Assembly (NCBI RefSeq): GCF_001625445.1 | Contig: NZ_LWHG01000021.1 | Location: 985,978-1,049,977, forward strand | Direction: 5' to 3' | DNA length: 64,000 nt | Source of the DNA: Haladaptatus sp. R4 | GTDB taxonomy: Archaea; Halobacteriota; Halobacteria; Halobacteriales; Haladaptataceae | Shown: in pieces, positions 28,350-36,262 of the stretch | Numbering within the stretch: the first letter of the stretch is position 1 | How the letters are laid out: the number at the start of each line of letters is the position of its first letter | Program-made: the position numbers and the translations under genes | The notes under the pieces: generated by a model | The model's database searches: none | The model's input: only the letters and a program-made list of their open reading frames with translations | Told to the model about the DNA's origin: nothing

Positions 28350-28477
28350 ACGACATGGGTTTCATCCCTGCCATCTTAACTCCACCGCGGCCGTTTATCT
28401 CTGTAAGGGAAAATGGCCCTCTTAGGAACTATCGGTGTTTTGAATCCAGTTCTATGGAATTTTGGAAGGTTTTGGGA

Positions 28478-29548
28478 TTACAGCGGCTCGTCCCCGTCGA
28501 TGATACCCGCCGCGCGTCGTGCGAGGTCAGGGACCTGCTCCTCCATCTGCGGGTACATCGGGTCGTCGCTGTTACCTTCGAGGAATCGCCGGTAGAACAT
28601 CTCGCCCAGCGCGGCGAGTTTGTACACCGCGAGCGCCCGATAAAATCGGTCGTTCTCGTACTCGATACCCGCCGCATCCTCGTAGCGCTCCACGAGTTCC
28701 TTACGAGTGGGGTACTCGTCGGCCTCCATGAACGTCGAAACCAGTTCCGGCGTCGCCGGTTCGGGGTCGCCGGGGTCGCGCCAGTACGACAACATCCACC
28801 CGAGGTCGGCCAGCGGGTCGCCGAGCGTCGCCATCTCCCAGTCGAAGACGCCGACGATTTCCGGCGGCGTCTCCGGGCCGTACATCACGTTGTCGAGTTT
28901 GTAATCGCCGTGCACCAGCGTGTGTTCGTGTTCGTCGGGACAGTTGTCGGCCAGCCAATCGCCGACCGTCTCCAGTTCTGGGACGGCCCGCTCCTCGGTC
29001 GTTCGTTCGAACGCCCAGTCGAGTTGCTTGGTCCACCGTTCGACCTGCCGTTCCGTGTAGCCGGACGGGTAGCCGAACTCGCCCAAACCGACCGCCTCGT
29101 AGTCGAGCCTGTGAATCGCCGCGAGCGTGTCCGCGAGTTCCTCGCCGATGGTCCGCCGCGCGTTCGGGGTTCGGAAGCGCGGTGGCTCCTCGTCCCGGAG
29201 CACGTCGCCCTCGACTCGGTCCATCACGTAGAAGTCGCTGCCGATGACCGAGTGGTCCTCGCAGGCCAACACGGTCGTTGGAACCGGAACGGCCGTGTCC
29301 TGAAGCGCGTCCATCACCCGATACTCCCGAAGCACGTCGTGGGCCGTCTCGGCCGTTTCGCCCGGCGGTGGTCGCCGAATCACCAGTTCCCGGTCGCCCC
29401 ACGTCACGAACAGCGTCTCGTTGGAGTGGCCCTCCGCGTGGTGGGAGACGTCGTACCCCTCGGCGTTGCCCAACTGTTCTTCCAGATACGTCCGGAGCGC
29501 GTTCGTATCGACGAGTCGTTCGAAGTAATCCCCATTTTCGTTGGTCAT
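28478..29548 (-). CDS. APH-like phosphotransferase paired with acyl-CoA dehydrogenase (ACAD10/11 kinase-domain type)
   Basis: A 356-residue protein of the aminoglycoside-phosphotransferase fold. The catalytic loop is LVHGDYKLDNVMYGPE (HGDxxxxN) and the metal-binding segment is GVFDWEMATLGDPLADLGW. Both key residues are present. This subfamily sits in lipid catabolism loci. In human ACAD10/11 an equivalent domain is fused to an acyl-CoA dehydrogenase and, as I recall, phosphorylates a 4-hydroxyacyl-CoA. Here the kinase-like gene is divergent from a dehydrogenase of the same type, separated by 154 bases. I predict an acyl-CoA-linked substrate, not an antibiotic. Confidence 0.82.
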   Translation of the reverse strand: MTNENGDYFERLVDTNALRTYLEEQLGNAEGYDVSHHAEGHSNETLFVTWGDRELVIRRPPPGETAETAHDVLREYRVMDALQDTAVPVPTTVLACEDHSVIGSDFYVMDRVEGDVLRDEEPPRFRTPNARRTIGEELADTLAAIHRLDYEAVGLGEFGYPSGYTERQVERWTKQLDWAFERTTEERAVPELETVGDWLADNCPDEHEHTLVHGDYKLDNVMYGPETPPEIVGVFDWEMATLGDPLADLGWMLSYWRDPGDPEPATPELVSTFMEADEYPTRKELVERYEDAAGIEYENDRFYRALAVYKLAALGEMFYRRFLEGNSDDPMYPQMEEQVPDLARRAAGIIDGDEPL

Positions 29549-29672
29549 CAGTAGTCCTCCAGTCCGCAGTCGGCTCGTGTGACGGTCCGTTCGTCCCGCC
29601 GACCTCGTTGTCGCTCGATTGTACGTGGATGCTCGGTATAGAACTTACGAGGGTAACGAAACGAGGGAAATA

Positions 29673-29679
29673 CTTTTAC
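29673..29679 (+). promoter_or_regulatory. TATA box of the second acyl-CoA dehydrogenase
   Basis: CTTTTAC lies 24-30 bases before the ATG at 29703, predicting a leaderless transcript and supporting that start over the GTG at 29697. Confidence 0.45.
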
Positions 29680-29702
29680 ACTGTTGAATCGGCGTTGTGG
29701 AT

Positions 29703-30965
29703 ATGGAGTACGACGACCCGAAACGAGGGCGAGACGTCGCCAAACGCGTCCGAACGTTCGTCCGAGACGAGGTGATTCCCGTCGAACGCGAGCATCTCGG
29801 CGGGGAACCCGTTTCCGACGACACCATGCGGCGACTCCGCGAGCAAGCGAAGGAGTACGACGTGTACGCACCCCAGATTCCGGAGGAACACGGCGGATTG
29901 GGGATGGCGTTCCACGAGATGCTCCCCGTCTTCGAGGCAGCCGGGCGGAGCCTCCTCGGACCCGCCGCCATCCGCGTGGACGCCCCGGACGAGGGCAACA
30001 TGCACACCCTCGAACTGGTGGGAACGGACGAGCAGAAGGAGAACTGGCTCGACCCGCTGGTCGCGGGCGACGCCAAATCCGGTTTCTCCATGACCGAACC
30101 GAATCCGGGTGCTGGCTCGGACCCGAAGATGCTCAGAACGACCGCGGAGAAACGCGAGGCGCAGAGCGCCTCGGAGCGGAGCGGTACAACCGCAGAGCAG
30201 GACGGCGACGAGTGGGTGATAAACGGCCACAAGTGGTGGACGACGCAGGGAAGCGAGGCCGACGTCCTCCTCGTGATGGCGTTGACCGACCCGGACGCCC
30301 ACCCCTACGAGGGGTGTTCCATCTTCCTCGTCCCGTCCGACACCCCCGGCGTCGAAGTCGTGCGCGACATCCCGCACGTCGGCGGCGGCGTCACCGGCAT
30401 GAGCCACGCGGAGATCAAGTACGAGAACGTTCGAATCCCGGAGGAGAACCTGCTCGGGGAGGAGAACGCCGGGTTCGCCATCGCCCAACAGCGACTCGGT
30501 CCGGCGCGGTTGACCCACTGCATGCGCTACTCGGGCATGGCCGAACGCGCCCTCGACATCGCCAAAGCCTACGCCGACGAGCGACAGGCCTTCGACGGTC
30601 CGCTCTCGGACAAGCAGGCGATCCGGTTCGAAATCGCCGAAATCGAGACCCGACTCCACGCGGTTCGGACGATGGTTCGCCACGCGGCCGGGCAAATCGC
30701 GGCGGGCGAGGAGGCCCGTATCGCGGTGTCGATGAGCAAGGTGTACGCCGCGAACGTCGTTCAGGACGCAATCGACACGGCCGTCCAGATTTGCGGCGGC
30801 AACGGCATCGGAAAGGACCTCCCGCTCGCAGATTTCTACGAGAGCGTCCGCCAGTTCCGCATCGTGGACGGCGCGGACGAGGTCCACAAGCGAGTTATCG
30901 CGCGAGACGCGTTTTCGGACCTCGACCCGAGCGAAGTCGAGCATCTGGTTCGGTACGACGGATAG
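29703..30965 (+). CDS. acyl-CoA dehydrogenase, ACAD10/11 type
   Basis: A 420-residue FAD-dependent acyl-CoA dehydrogenase. Seen are FSMTEPNPGAGSDPKML and INGHKWWTTQGSEADV in the FAD/substrate domain, CGGNGIGKDLPLADFYE, and near the C-terminus IVDGADEVHKRVI. This last block replaces the usual YEGTSEIQ and matches the ADGPDEVH style of ACAD10/11. These enzymes in animals act with a kinase domain, and the APH-like gene next door is the likely partner. ATG 29703 is chosen. It ends three bases before the convergent HAD gene. Confidence 0.88.
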   Translation: MEYDDPKRGRDVAKRVRTFVRDEVIPVEREHLGGEPVSDDTMRRLREQAKEYDVYAPQIPEEHGGLGMAFHEMLPVFEAAGRSLLGPAAIRVDAPDEGNMHTLELVGTDEQKENWLDPLVAGDAKSGFSMTEPNPGAGSDPKMLRTTAEKREAQSASERSGTTAEQDGDEWVINGHKWWTTQGSEADVLLVMALTDPDAHPYEGCSIFLVPSDTPGVEVVRDIPHVGGGVTGMSHAEIKYENVRIPEENLLGEENAGFAIAQQRLGPARLTHCMRYSGMAERALDIAKAYADERQAFDGPLSDKQAIRFEIAEIETRLHAVRTMVRHAAGQIAAGEEARIAVSMSKVYAANVVQDAIDTAVQICGGNGIGKDLPLADFYESVRQFRIVDGADEVHKRVIARDAFSDLDPSEVEHLVRYDG

Positions 30966-30968
30966 TCG

Positions 30969-31706
30969 TCAGTCCGATTCTTCTTTTTCCGGTTCGACGC
31001 CGACGATCGAGAGGATTTCCCGTAAGTCGTCGATGGCGTAGTCGGTTTCCGGCCCGTCGTCCGCCCCGTACGCGACGGCCGTCATGCCGACCGCCGACGA
31101 CCCGAAGATGTCGTGGTCGTACCGGTCGCCGATCATGAGCGCGTCGCTCGCCGGAACGTTCGCGGCGTCCAGGGCCGTCTCGAACATCCGTCGATCCGGT
31201 TTCGTTCGACCGACCATCTCGGAGGTCGTTATGGAATCGAACTGGTTCCGCACGCCGAACGTCTCCAAAATATGGATTCCTTCCTCGGTGTCCACGTCGC
31301 TGATGACGCCGACATGGAGGTCCGTCGTCGCCAGTCGCTCGACCGTCTCGACGGCACCGGAATTGGGTCGCAGCGTTTCGGCCATCACGCGCTCGAAGAC
31401 GGGTCGCCACTCGTCCTCGGGAATCACCTCCCCCGTGATTTCGTCCACGGCGCGGTCGTAGGCGGTTCGTGCGCTCCGGAACGCCGTTCCGTCGCGCTCC
31501 CGAAAATGCTCGCCGACGGCGGTTCGCCAGCGCTCGATGGCATCCTCGACCGATTCGTCACCCGAACGCTGCGCGACGATGGTTCCGACGAACTCCTCGT
31601 GTGCACGTCGGACGGACGCCGTATCGAGGATGACGCCGCCGATGTCCCAGAACACCGCCCGCCAGTTCCCTCGTTCGTCTTGCATGGTCAGGGGTTCATC
31701 TCCCAC
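30969..31706 (-). CDS. HAD-superfamily hydrolase
   Basis: A 245-residue phosphatase-like enzyme. Motif I is FWDIGGVILDT (nucleophile Asp, although the +2 acid of the usual DxD is replaced by Gly), motif II is ISDVD, motif III lies in VGRTKPDRRMF, and motif IV is MIGDRYDHDIFG. The missing +2 Asp suggests a relative that is not a standard phosphatase; haloacid-dehalogenase-like epoxide or acyl-phosphate chemistry is an alternative. Start 31706 or 31685 (MQDERG) are both possible. Convergent to the dehydrogenase and divergent from the SDR. Confidence 0.8.
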   Translation of the reverse strand: MGDEPLTMQDERGNWRAVFWDIGGVILDTASVRRAHEEFVGTIVAQRSGDESVEDAIERWRTAVGEHFRERDGTAFRSARTAYDRAVDEITGEVIPEDEWRPVFERVMAETLRPNSGAVETVERLATTDLHVGVISDVDTEEGIHILETFGVRNQFDSITTSEMVGRTKPDRRMFETALDAANVPASDALMIGDRYDHDIFGSSAVGMTAVAYGADDGPETDYAIDDLREILSIVGVEPEKEESD

Positions 31707-31767
31707 GATCAGCTGTGTACTGGCGTTCCCGGGAGATCAAGATAACGATCGAAGAGGGGAATCCACA

Positions 31768-31774
31768 TTTATTA
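31768..31774 (+). promoter_or_regulatory. TATA box of the SDR gene
   Basis: TTTATTA lies about 80 bases before the ATG at 31853, so this transcript has a leader of about 55 bases; a GGAGGA at 31841-31846 is then used as Shine-Dalgarno site. Confidence 0.45.
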
Positions 31775-31840
31775 CCATGCGGCGAAATATTGGCGACTGT
31801 AGTTACCAATGGAAATTTCAGTCGCGGGACGACCGACAGC

Positions 31841-31846
31841 GGAGGA
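31841..31846 (+). promoter_or_regulatory. Shine-Dalgarno site setting the SDR start
   Basis: GGAGGA six bases before the ATG at 31853. A clear site of this kind is uncommon in this window and decides the start in a frame that is open upstream to 31715. Confidence 0.6.
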
Positions 31847-31852
31847 TCGCGT

Positions 31853-32632
31853 ATGACCGTCGAACAGTTCAGCGTCGCCGGGAAGACCGCAATCGTGACG
31901 GGTGCATCGAGCGGTATCGGACGAACGATTGCCGAGCGGTTCGCCGACGACGGCGCGAACGTCGTCGTCTGCTCGCGCGAACAGGGGAACGTGGACCCGG
32001 TCGCCGAAGGGATAGCGGCGAGCGACGCCTCGGGTCGCGCGCTGGCGGTCGAGTGCGACGTGACCGACCGCGATGCCGTGGAGGCGCTCGTGGACGCCAC
32101 CGTCGATGAGTTCGGGGGCATCGACGTGTTGGTCAACAACGCCGGTGCGAGCTTCATGGCCCCGTTCGAGGACATCAGCGAGAACGGGTGGGAGACCATC
32201 GTGGACATCAACCTTCACGGGACGTTCCACTGCACGCAGGTCGCCGGGGAGCGTATGCGCGAGAACGGCGGCGGTGCTATCATCAACCTCGCCAGCGTCG
32301 CCGGGCAGGGTGGCGCGCCGCAGATGAGCCACTACGGCGCGGCGAAGGCCGCCGTCATCAACCTGACGTCAACGCTCTCGTTCGAGTGGGCCGACGAGAA
32401 CGTTCGCGTCAACTGCATCGCGCCCGGGTTCGTCGCCACGCCGGGCGTCGAGACTCAGATGGGGGTCAGCGCCGACAACATCGACCGAGGGGACGTGAAG
32501 CGCCGTATCGGAACGAGCGAGGAAATCGCAGACATCGCGCAGTTCCTCGCCAGTCCGGCCTCGTCGTACCTCGTCGGTGAAACGATCACCGCACAGGGCG
32601 TGCCGCGCATTCTGGAAACCCCCGACGTGTGA
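31853..32632 (+). CDS. short-chain dehydrogenase/reductase
   Basis: A 259-residue SDR. Cofactor motif TGASSGIGRTIAE, then NNAGAS, catalytic Ser in INLASVAGQG and YxxxK as YGAAKAA. The residue after the second beta strand is in VVCSREQGN, an Arg that suggests NADP(H). The family reduces or oxidises a secondary alcohol or 3-oxoacyl-type substrate, and with its lipid-gene neighbours a 3-oxoacyl reductase (FabG-like) role is plausible but not shown. The N-terminal 46 residues of the longer frame are non-homologous, and the start at 31853 has the Shine-Dalgarno site. Confidence 0.9.
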   Translation: MTVEQFSVAGKTAIVTGASSGIGRTIAERFADDGANVVVCSREQGNVDPVAEGIAASDASGRALAVECDVTDRDAVEALVDATVDEFGGIDVLVNNAGASFMAPFEDISENGWETIVDINLHGTFHCTQVAGERMRENGGGAIINLASVAGQGGAPQMSHYGAAKAAVINLTSTLSFEWADENVRVNCIAPGFVATPGVETQMGVSADNIDRGDVKRRIGTSEEIADIAQFLASPASSYLVGETITAQGVPRILETPDV

Positions 32633-32678
32633 ACCGGTTCGATAGCTCCGTCCGCCGTTCACTTTCGTCGCAGTCCGT

Positions 32679-33505
32679 TCAGGTCAACTCCGCGTGGGCG
32701 AACCGCCATCGACCGAACGCCAACGGGAGCACGATCCAGAGACCGAGGACGACGAACCCGATCCAACCGTGTTGCCAGAACAGATGGCCCTCCGGTATCT
32801 TGTTCACCGCCGAAACGGTGGAAAACGCGTAGTTAAACGCCGTCTTCGGGTTGAGAATCTGGATAAACGACAGCAAATCCTGTTGGAACGCCGATGAGCC
32901 GATGCCATAACGGTCGAGCACCAGTCCGAAAATCCCAGTCAGGATACCCCACAGGAGCGTGAACAGGATGACCAGTCCGAACCCGATCAGAACGATCAGG
33001 TCCTCGGACTTGAGAGCGGCAGAAACACCGATGCTGATACTGACGAACGCGGCACCGAGAACCAACGACAGTACCAGAAGCGAGAGGTAGCTTCCGACCG
33101 GGAACGTCGCTCCGAGAGCGAGGATGATGCCACCGCCGACGACGAATCCGATCACCGTCGCGATTGCGACGATGGTGGTGCGTCCGATGAACTTCCCGAT
33201 AACGACGTCAGTTCGCGTGTGTGGAAGCGAGAGCAGCAGTTTGAGGCTCCCGGACTCACGTTCACTCACTATCGAACGGTAACCGGCGAAGATACCGACC
33301 GCCGGGAGGAAAATTCCGATCGGCGTCATGAGCGACGCGATAACGGGAACGTTCGTCGTGTCGTTTCCGCGAGTACGTCGATGATTTTGATGATGACGAA
33401 CGACGTACCCGCAAAGAAGAGCACGAACACGAGGATGAGTGCGAACAGGCGTCGTGACCGACTCGCGTCCCGAAACTCCTTTTTTGCGATGACACGCCAA
33501 CTCAT
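32679..33505 (-). pseudogene. ABC-2-type transporter permease, interrupted by one frameshift
   Basis: Six-helix ABC-2 permease of a NosY or gliding-type exporter, pairing with the ATPase at 33502. The frame from ATG 33505 gives MSWRVIAKKEFRDASRSRRL, typical of this family's N-terminus, and a first helix, then breaks near 33361. The rest continues in another frame as TNVPVIASLMTPIGIFLPAVGI and SIVSERESGSLKLLLSLP, the conserved cytoplasmic loop, to the TGA at 32679. Adding one base restores 275 residues, normal for the family. The ATG overlaps the stop of the ATPase (ATGA). Whether it is real or a base-call error is open. Confidence 0.82.
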
Positions 33506-34434
33506 GCGATCACCTCCTGGCCTTCCGTATACGCCGCAAAGAGGTCTTCGAGCGACGCCTCAACCACCGAGAAGTCCCGTAACTCGACGCCGGACGATTC
33601 GACGGCTTCGATCACGTCCGCTTTCGACCCGTTCCCGATTGCGACCGCTATTCGATCACCTTCCGCGGTCACGCTTTCGACCCCATCGCAACTCCGAATC
33701 GCGTCGAGCACGCGGTGCGTCGTTTCGGAGACGACGAGCGTCAACTGGGTGGTCGCGTCCATCCTCTCGCGGAGGTTCCGAATCGAATCCTCGGCCACGA
33801 GCGACCCGTTCGAGAGGATGCCGACGCGGTCACACACCGCTTCGACCTGGCTGAGAATGTGACTGGAGAAGAAGACGGTCGCTCCGCGGCGGTTCTCTTC
33901 GAGGATTATTTCGCGCATCTCACGCGCCCCGTTCGGGTCCAAACCGGTCGACGGTTCGTCGAGAATGATGAGTTCCGGTTCGCCGACGAGCGCCATTCCG
34001 AGCACGAGCCGCTGTGTCATCCCTTTCGAGTAGGTACCCGCCCTTCGGTCGGCGGCGTCCTCGATACCGACCCGTTCGAGGATGCTCATCGGGTCGTCGG
34101 CCGCTCGCTTCGACTCGACAGTCAGTTCGATGTGTTGGTACCCCGTGAGGCGGTCGTACACGTCGAAGCCGTCGGGAAGGACGCCGATACGCTCGCGAAT
34201 TCGGTGTGAATGGGCGTGAGAATCCTGGCCGAACAACGTTGCCTGTCCGCTCGTCGGGCGAATGAAATCCAACAGGACGTTGATCGTCGTGGATTTCCCG
34301 GAACCGTTCGGGCCGAGAAACCCGTAGATCTCCCCGTCGTTGACCGTCAGATTGAGTTCTTGGAGGGCGGTTACGGAACCGAACTGTTTCGTGACGTTCG
34401 AAACGTCTATAACGGCTGTTTCGTTCGTATTCAT
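33502..34434 (-). CDS. ABC transporter ATP-binding protein
   Basis: A 310-residue nucleotide-binding subunit. Walker A GPNGSGKSTT, signature YSKGMTQRL in place of LSGGQ, Walker B LIILDEPSTGLD, and an H-loop in FFSSHIL are all present. A C-terminal regulatory domain of about 80 residues follows. The family with a C-terminal extension usually drives ABC-2 exporters or multidrug and bacteriocin export. Its partner is the frameshifted permease whose start overlaps its stop. It is similar in type to the ATPase at 38583, so the island has two such systems. Confidence 0.9.
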   Translation of the reverse strand: MNTNETAVIDVSNVTKQFGSVTALQELNLTVNDGEIYGFLGPNGSGKSTTINVLLDFIRPTSGQATLFGQDSHAHSHRIRERIGVLPDGFDVYDRLTGYQHIELTVESKRAADDPMSILERVGIEDAADRRAGTYSKGMTQRLVLGMALVGEPELIILDEPSTGLDPNGAREMREIILEENRRGATVFFSSHILSQVEAVCDRVGILSNGSLVAEDSIRNLRERMDATTQLTLVVSETTHRVLDAIRSCDGVESVTAEGDRIAVAIGNGSKADVIEAVESSGVELRDFSVVEASLEDLFAAYTEGQEVIA

Positions 34435-34508
34435 GATTTCGTTGGTTGGTGGTATGTCAATTGTAAATGCTATCGGCGAGCGCTCCTGCTACGGTCGCAC
34501 TCTCCGTA

Positions 34509-35165
34509 CTACACCAACCCCGAGATTCGCAGTATCACCGCGATTCCGACCGGGATTCCGACGGTGATAACCGCGTTTCGGCGCGAGAGGTCGTGTAACT
34601 TTTCCATCCCGGTCGTCCAGATCCAACCGCTCCACAACAACAGGACGACACCGACGATACCTGCCACGAAGAGGGCGGGATCGGACTGTAAATTCTGAAA
34701 TGCGGTCATTGCGGCGTCGTCGTTGCTCGGGAGGTTCACACCGCTGTACACGTAGTAGGCGGCGATCGCGCCGATGACCTGATGGATGAAGAGTGGCACG
34801 TACCCCCAACCGGTGAACGCGAACGTGTCGCCCAGGGACCCGGAACCGCCGAACGCGAAGCGTGCGATGGCGTAAAAAGCGATGCTGTACACGGCCCACG
34901 CGAGTAGGATTCCGACGAACGAGAAGACGATCGTCACGGTGCTCGCCACCCCGCCGATAGCGTTCGACATCGACTGATTCATCTGCTGCCCCTGGGACTG
35001 TACCGCGGTCGAAGCGAACTGTCCGCTGATGTTCGCTCGCGGTACGGTACCGACGGCCGCGACCAGTGCGACGAGGAGGACGATAACCGTGGGGATGAGA
35101 ATTCCCGGATTTTCGACTCGATCACGGAAAAACGATTCCGGCTCGGTCAGTAGCTTGAGGACCAT
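34509..35165 (-). CDS. Yip1-domain membrane protein
   Basis: A 218-residue protein with about five hydrophobic segments (residues near 22-41, 80-105, 118-140, 160-180 and 195-215) and a soluble loop of about 40 residues between helices one and two. The N-terminus MVLKLLTEPESFFRDRVENP is the usual Yip1-family entry sequence. Function is unknown in Archaea. It is the first gene upstream of the ABC pair on the same strand, 74 bases before it, and could belong to the same transcript, from its TATA element at 35189. Confidence 0.7.
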   Translation of the reverse strand: MVLKLLTEPESFFRDRVENPGILIPTVIVLLVALVAAVGTVPRANISGQFASTAVQSQGQQMNQSMSNAIGGVASTVTIVFSFVGILLAWAVYSIAFYAIARFAFGGSGSLGDTFAFTGWGYVPLFIHQVIGAIAAYYVYSGVNLPSNDDAAMTAFQNLQSDPALFVAGIVGVVLLLWSGWIWTTGMEKLHDLSRRNAVITVGIPVGIAVILRISGLV

Positions 35166-35188
35166 ATTTTAACGAATATAGCGTGGCG

Positions 35189-35200
35189 TTATTAATATTA
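35189..35200 (-). promoter_or_regulatory. TATA element for the Yip1 gene
   Basis: Minus-strand TAATATTAATAA is 24-35 bases before the ATG at 35165. Confidence 0.5.
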
Positions 35201-35270
35201 TCATTGGGAAATGCAATTATTTTTTCATATGCATCGCTCATCGAGCGAGTACTCGAAGGGAGAGCACACT

Positions 35271-36101
35271 CTACTCGGTCAAAGCGTCGTCCGCGATACG
35301 CGAGGAGTCGCTGTAGTACTCTTCGTATACGGTTTCACCCCATTCGACGGCCTCGGGAGACTGTGATTTGACGAACACGCTTACCCGTCCGATTTCGTCG
35401 ATCGCTAGCAGGACGATCGTCGAGTCGAATAGAATGAATCCGTACGGAATGGACCCATCGTAGGAGTACAACTCCGGAGATCGGACTTCGAACGAATCAC
35501 CGAGGCTTTTCAGGAGCGATTGGCTAGAGGATGCGACCGATCGTCTCGGAACGATGACTCGCTTGTCTGCGGCTGTTTTCGTGGATCGACGGCGTAGATC
35601 GATGAAGAATTTCGAGATCGTGGGCCAAATCATGAACGACCGGCTGCTGTCGGCGGTCTCTATCATCTCGAACAGTTCGTTTACCGGTTTGTACGGCTGG
35701 CTGGGTTCCGGCGTGACTACCGTGGAATCCGCGAACAGATCGACGTTCAACTCCGAATCGGGGGCGATATGCCGCAAAAATGGCTCCAGATTCTCCACGG
35801 AACGTACCGTGCTGATGGTATCCATGAACGCTTGAACCACCAATCGCCCCGATACGGTGGCAGTATACCCGTTTTCCGCGGCGGGGAACTTGACCCATCC
35901 CTCCTGTTCGAGCGTCGTGAGGTTCCGTTGAAGCGTCGTCCTCGGAACGTCCAATCGGTCCCGAAGATCACGCAAATCCAGCGTTCGATCGCTGAGCACA
36001 CGGAGGATATGGATGCGACGGGACGAGCCTGTTAAGAATTCTATACTCTCCCAGGTCTGCGTTATCTCGGAGGACCATTCGGCATCGATTATCTGATTCA
36101 T
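35271..36101 (-). CDS. winged-helix regulator with FilR1-type middle domain
   Basis: A 276-residue transcription factor. The N-terminal wHTH (about residues 20-85) has LRVLSDRTLDLRDLRDRLDVPRTTLQRNLTTLEQEGWV. The rest, with FEMIETADSSRSFM and a hydrophobic GFILFDSTIVLLAIDE strand region, resembles the FilR1 middle domain found in many haloarchaeal regulators. A TATA-like GTAAAAGAAATC lies about 25-30 bases before its ATG. Its position between the transporter genes and the halocin-like operon makes it a candidate controller of the island; no cognate operator is proven. Confidence 0.72.
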   Translation of the reverse strand: MNQIIDAEWSSEITQTWESIEFLTGSSRRIHILRVLSDRTLDLRDLRDRLDVPRTTLQRNLTTLEQEGWVKFPAAENGYTATVSGRLVVQAFMDTISTVRSVENLEPFLRHIAPDSELNVDLFADSTVVTPEPSQPYKPVNELFEMIETADSSRSFMIWPTISKFFIDLRRRSTKTAADKRVIVPRRSVASSSQSLLKSLGDSFEVRSPELYSYDGSIPYGFILFDSTIVLLAIDEIGRVSVFVKSQSPEAVEWGETVYEEYYSDSSRIADDALTE

Positions 36102-36262
36102 TTTCTCTTATGTCAGCTTGATTTCTTTTACAGTATGGTTATGGGTAATCACGCTACCAAAGTGGCTTCGTTCTTTCAGGAGTTATTGCCTATAGTGAAA
36201 GACAGGGATTCTAACATATTAATCCTTTTTTCACATATATAATATAAAGTTAAACTCATTAT

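Noticed and set aside
28478..29548. Aminoglycoside resistance gene
   Set aside because: The APH fold is real, but the context is fatty-acid catabolism and the subfamily is ACAD10/11-type.
28355..29554. 399-residue plus-strand frame opposite the APH-like gene
   Set aside because: Shadow frame; the kinase motifs on the minus strand are clear.
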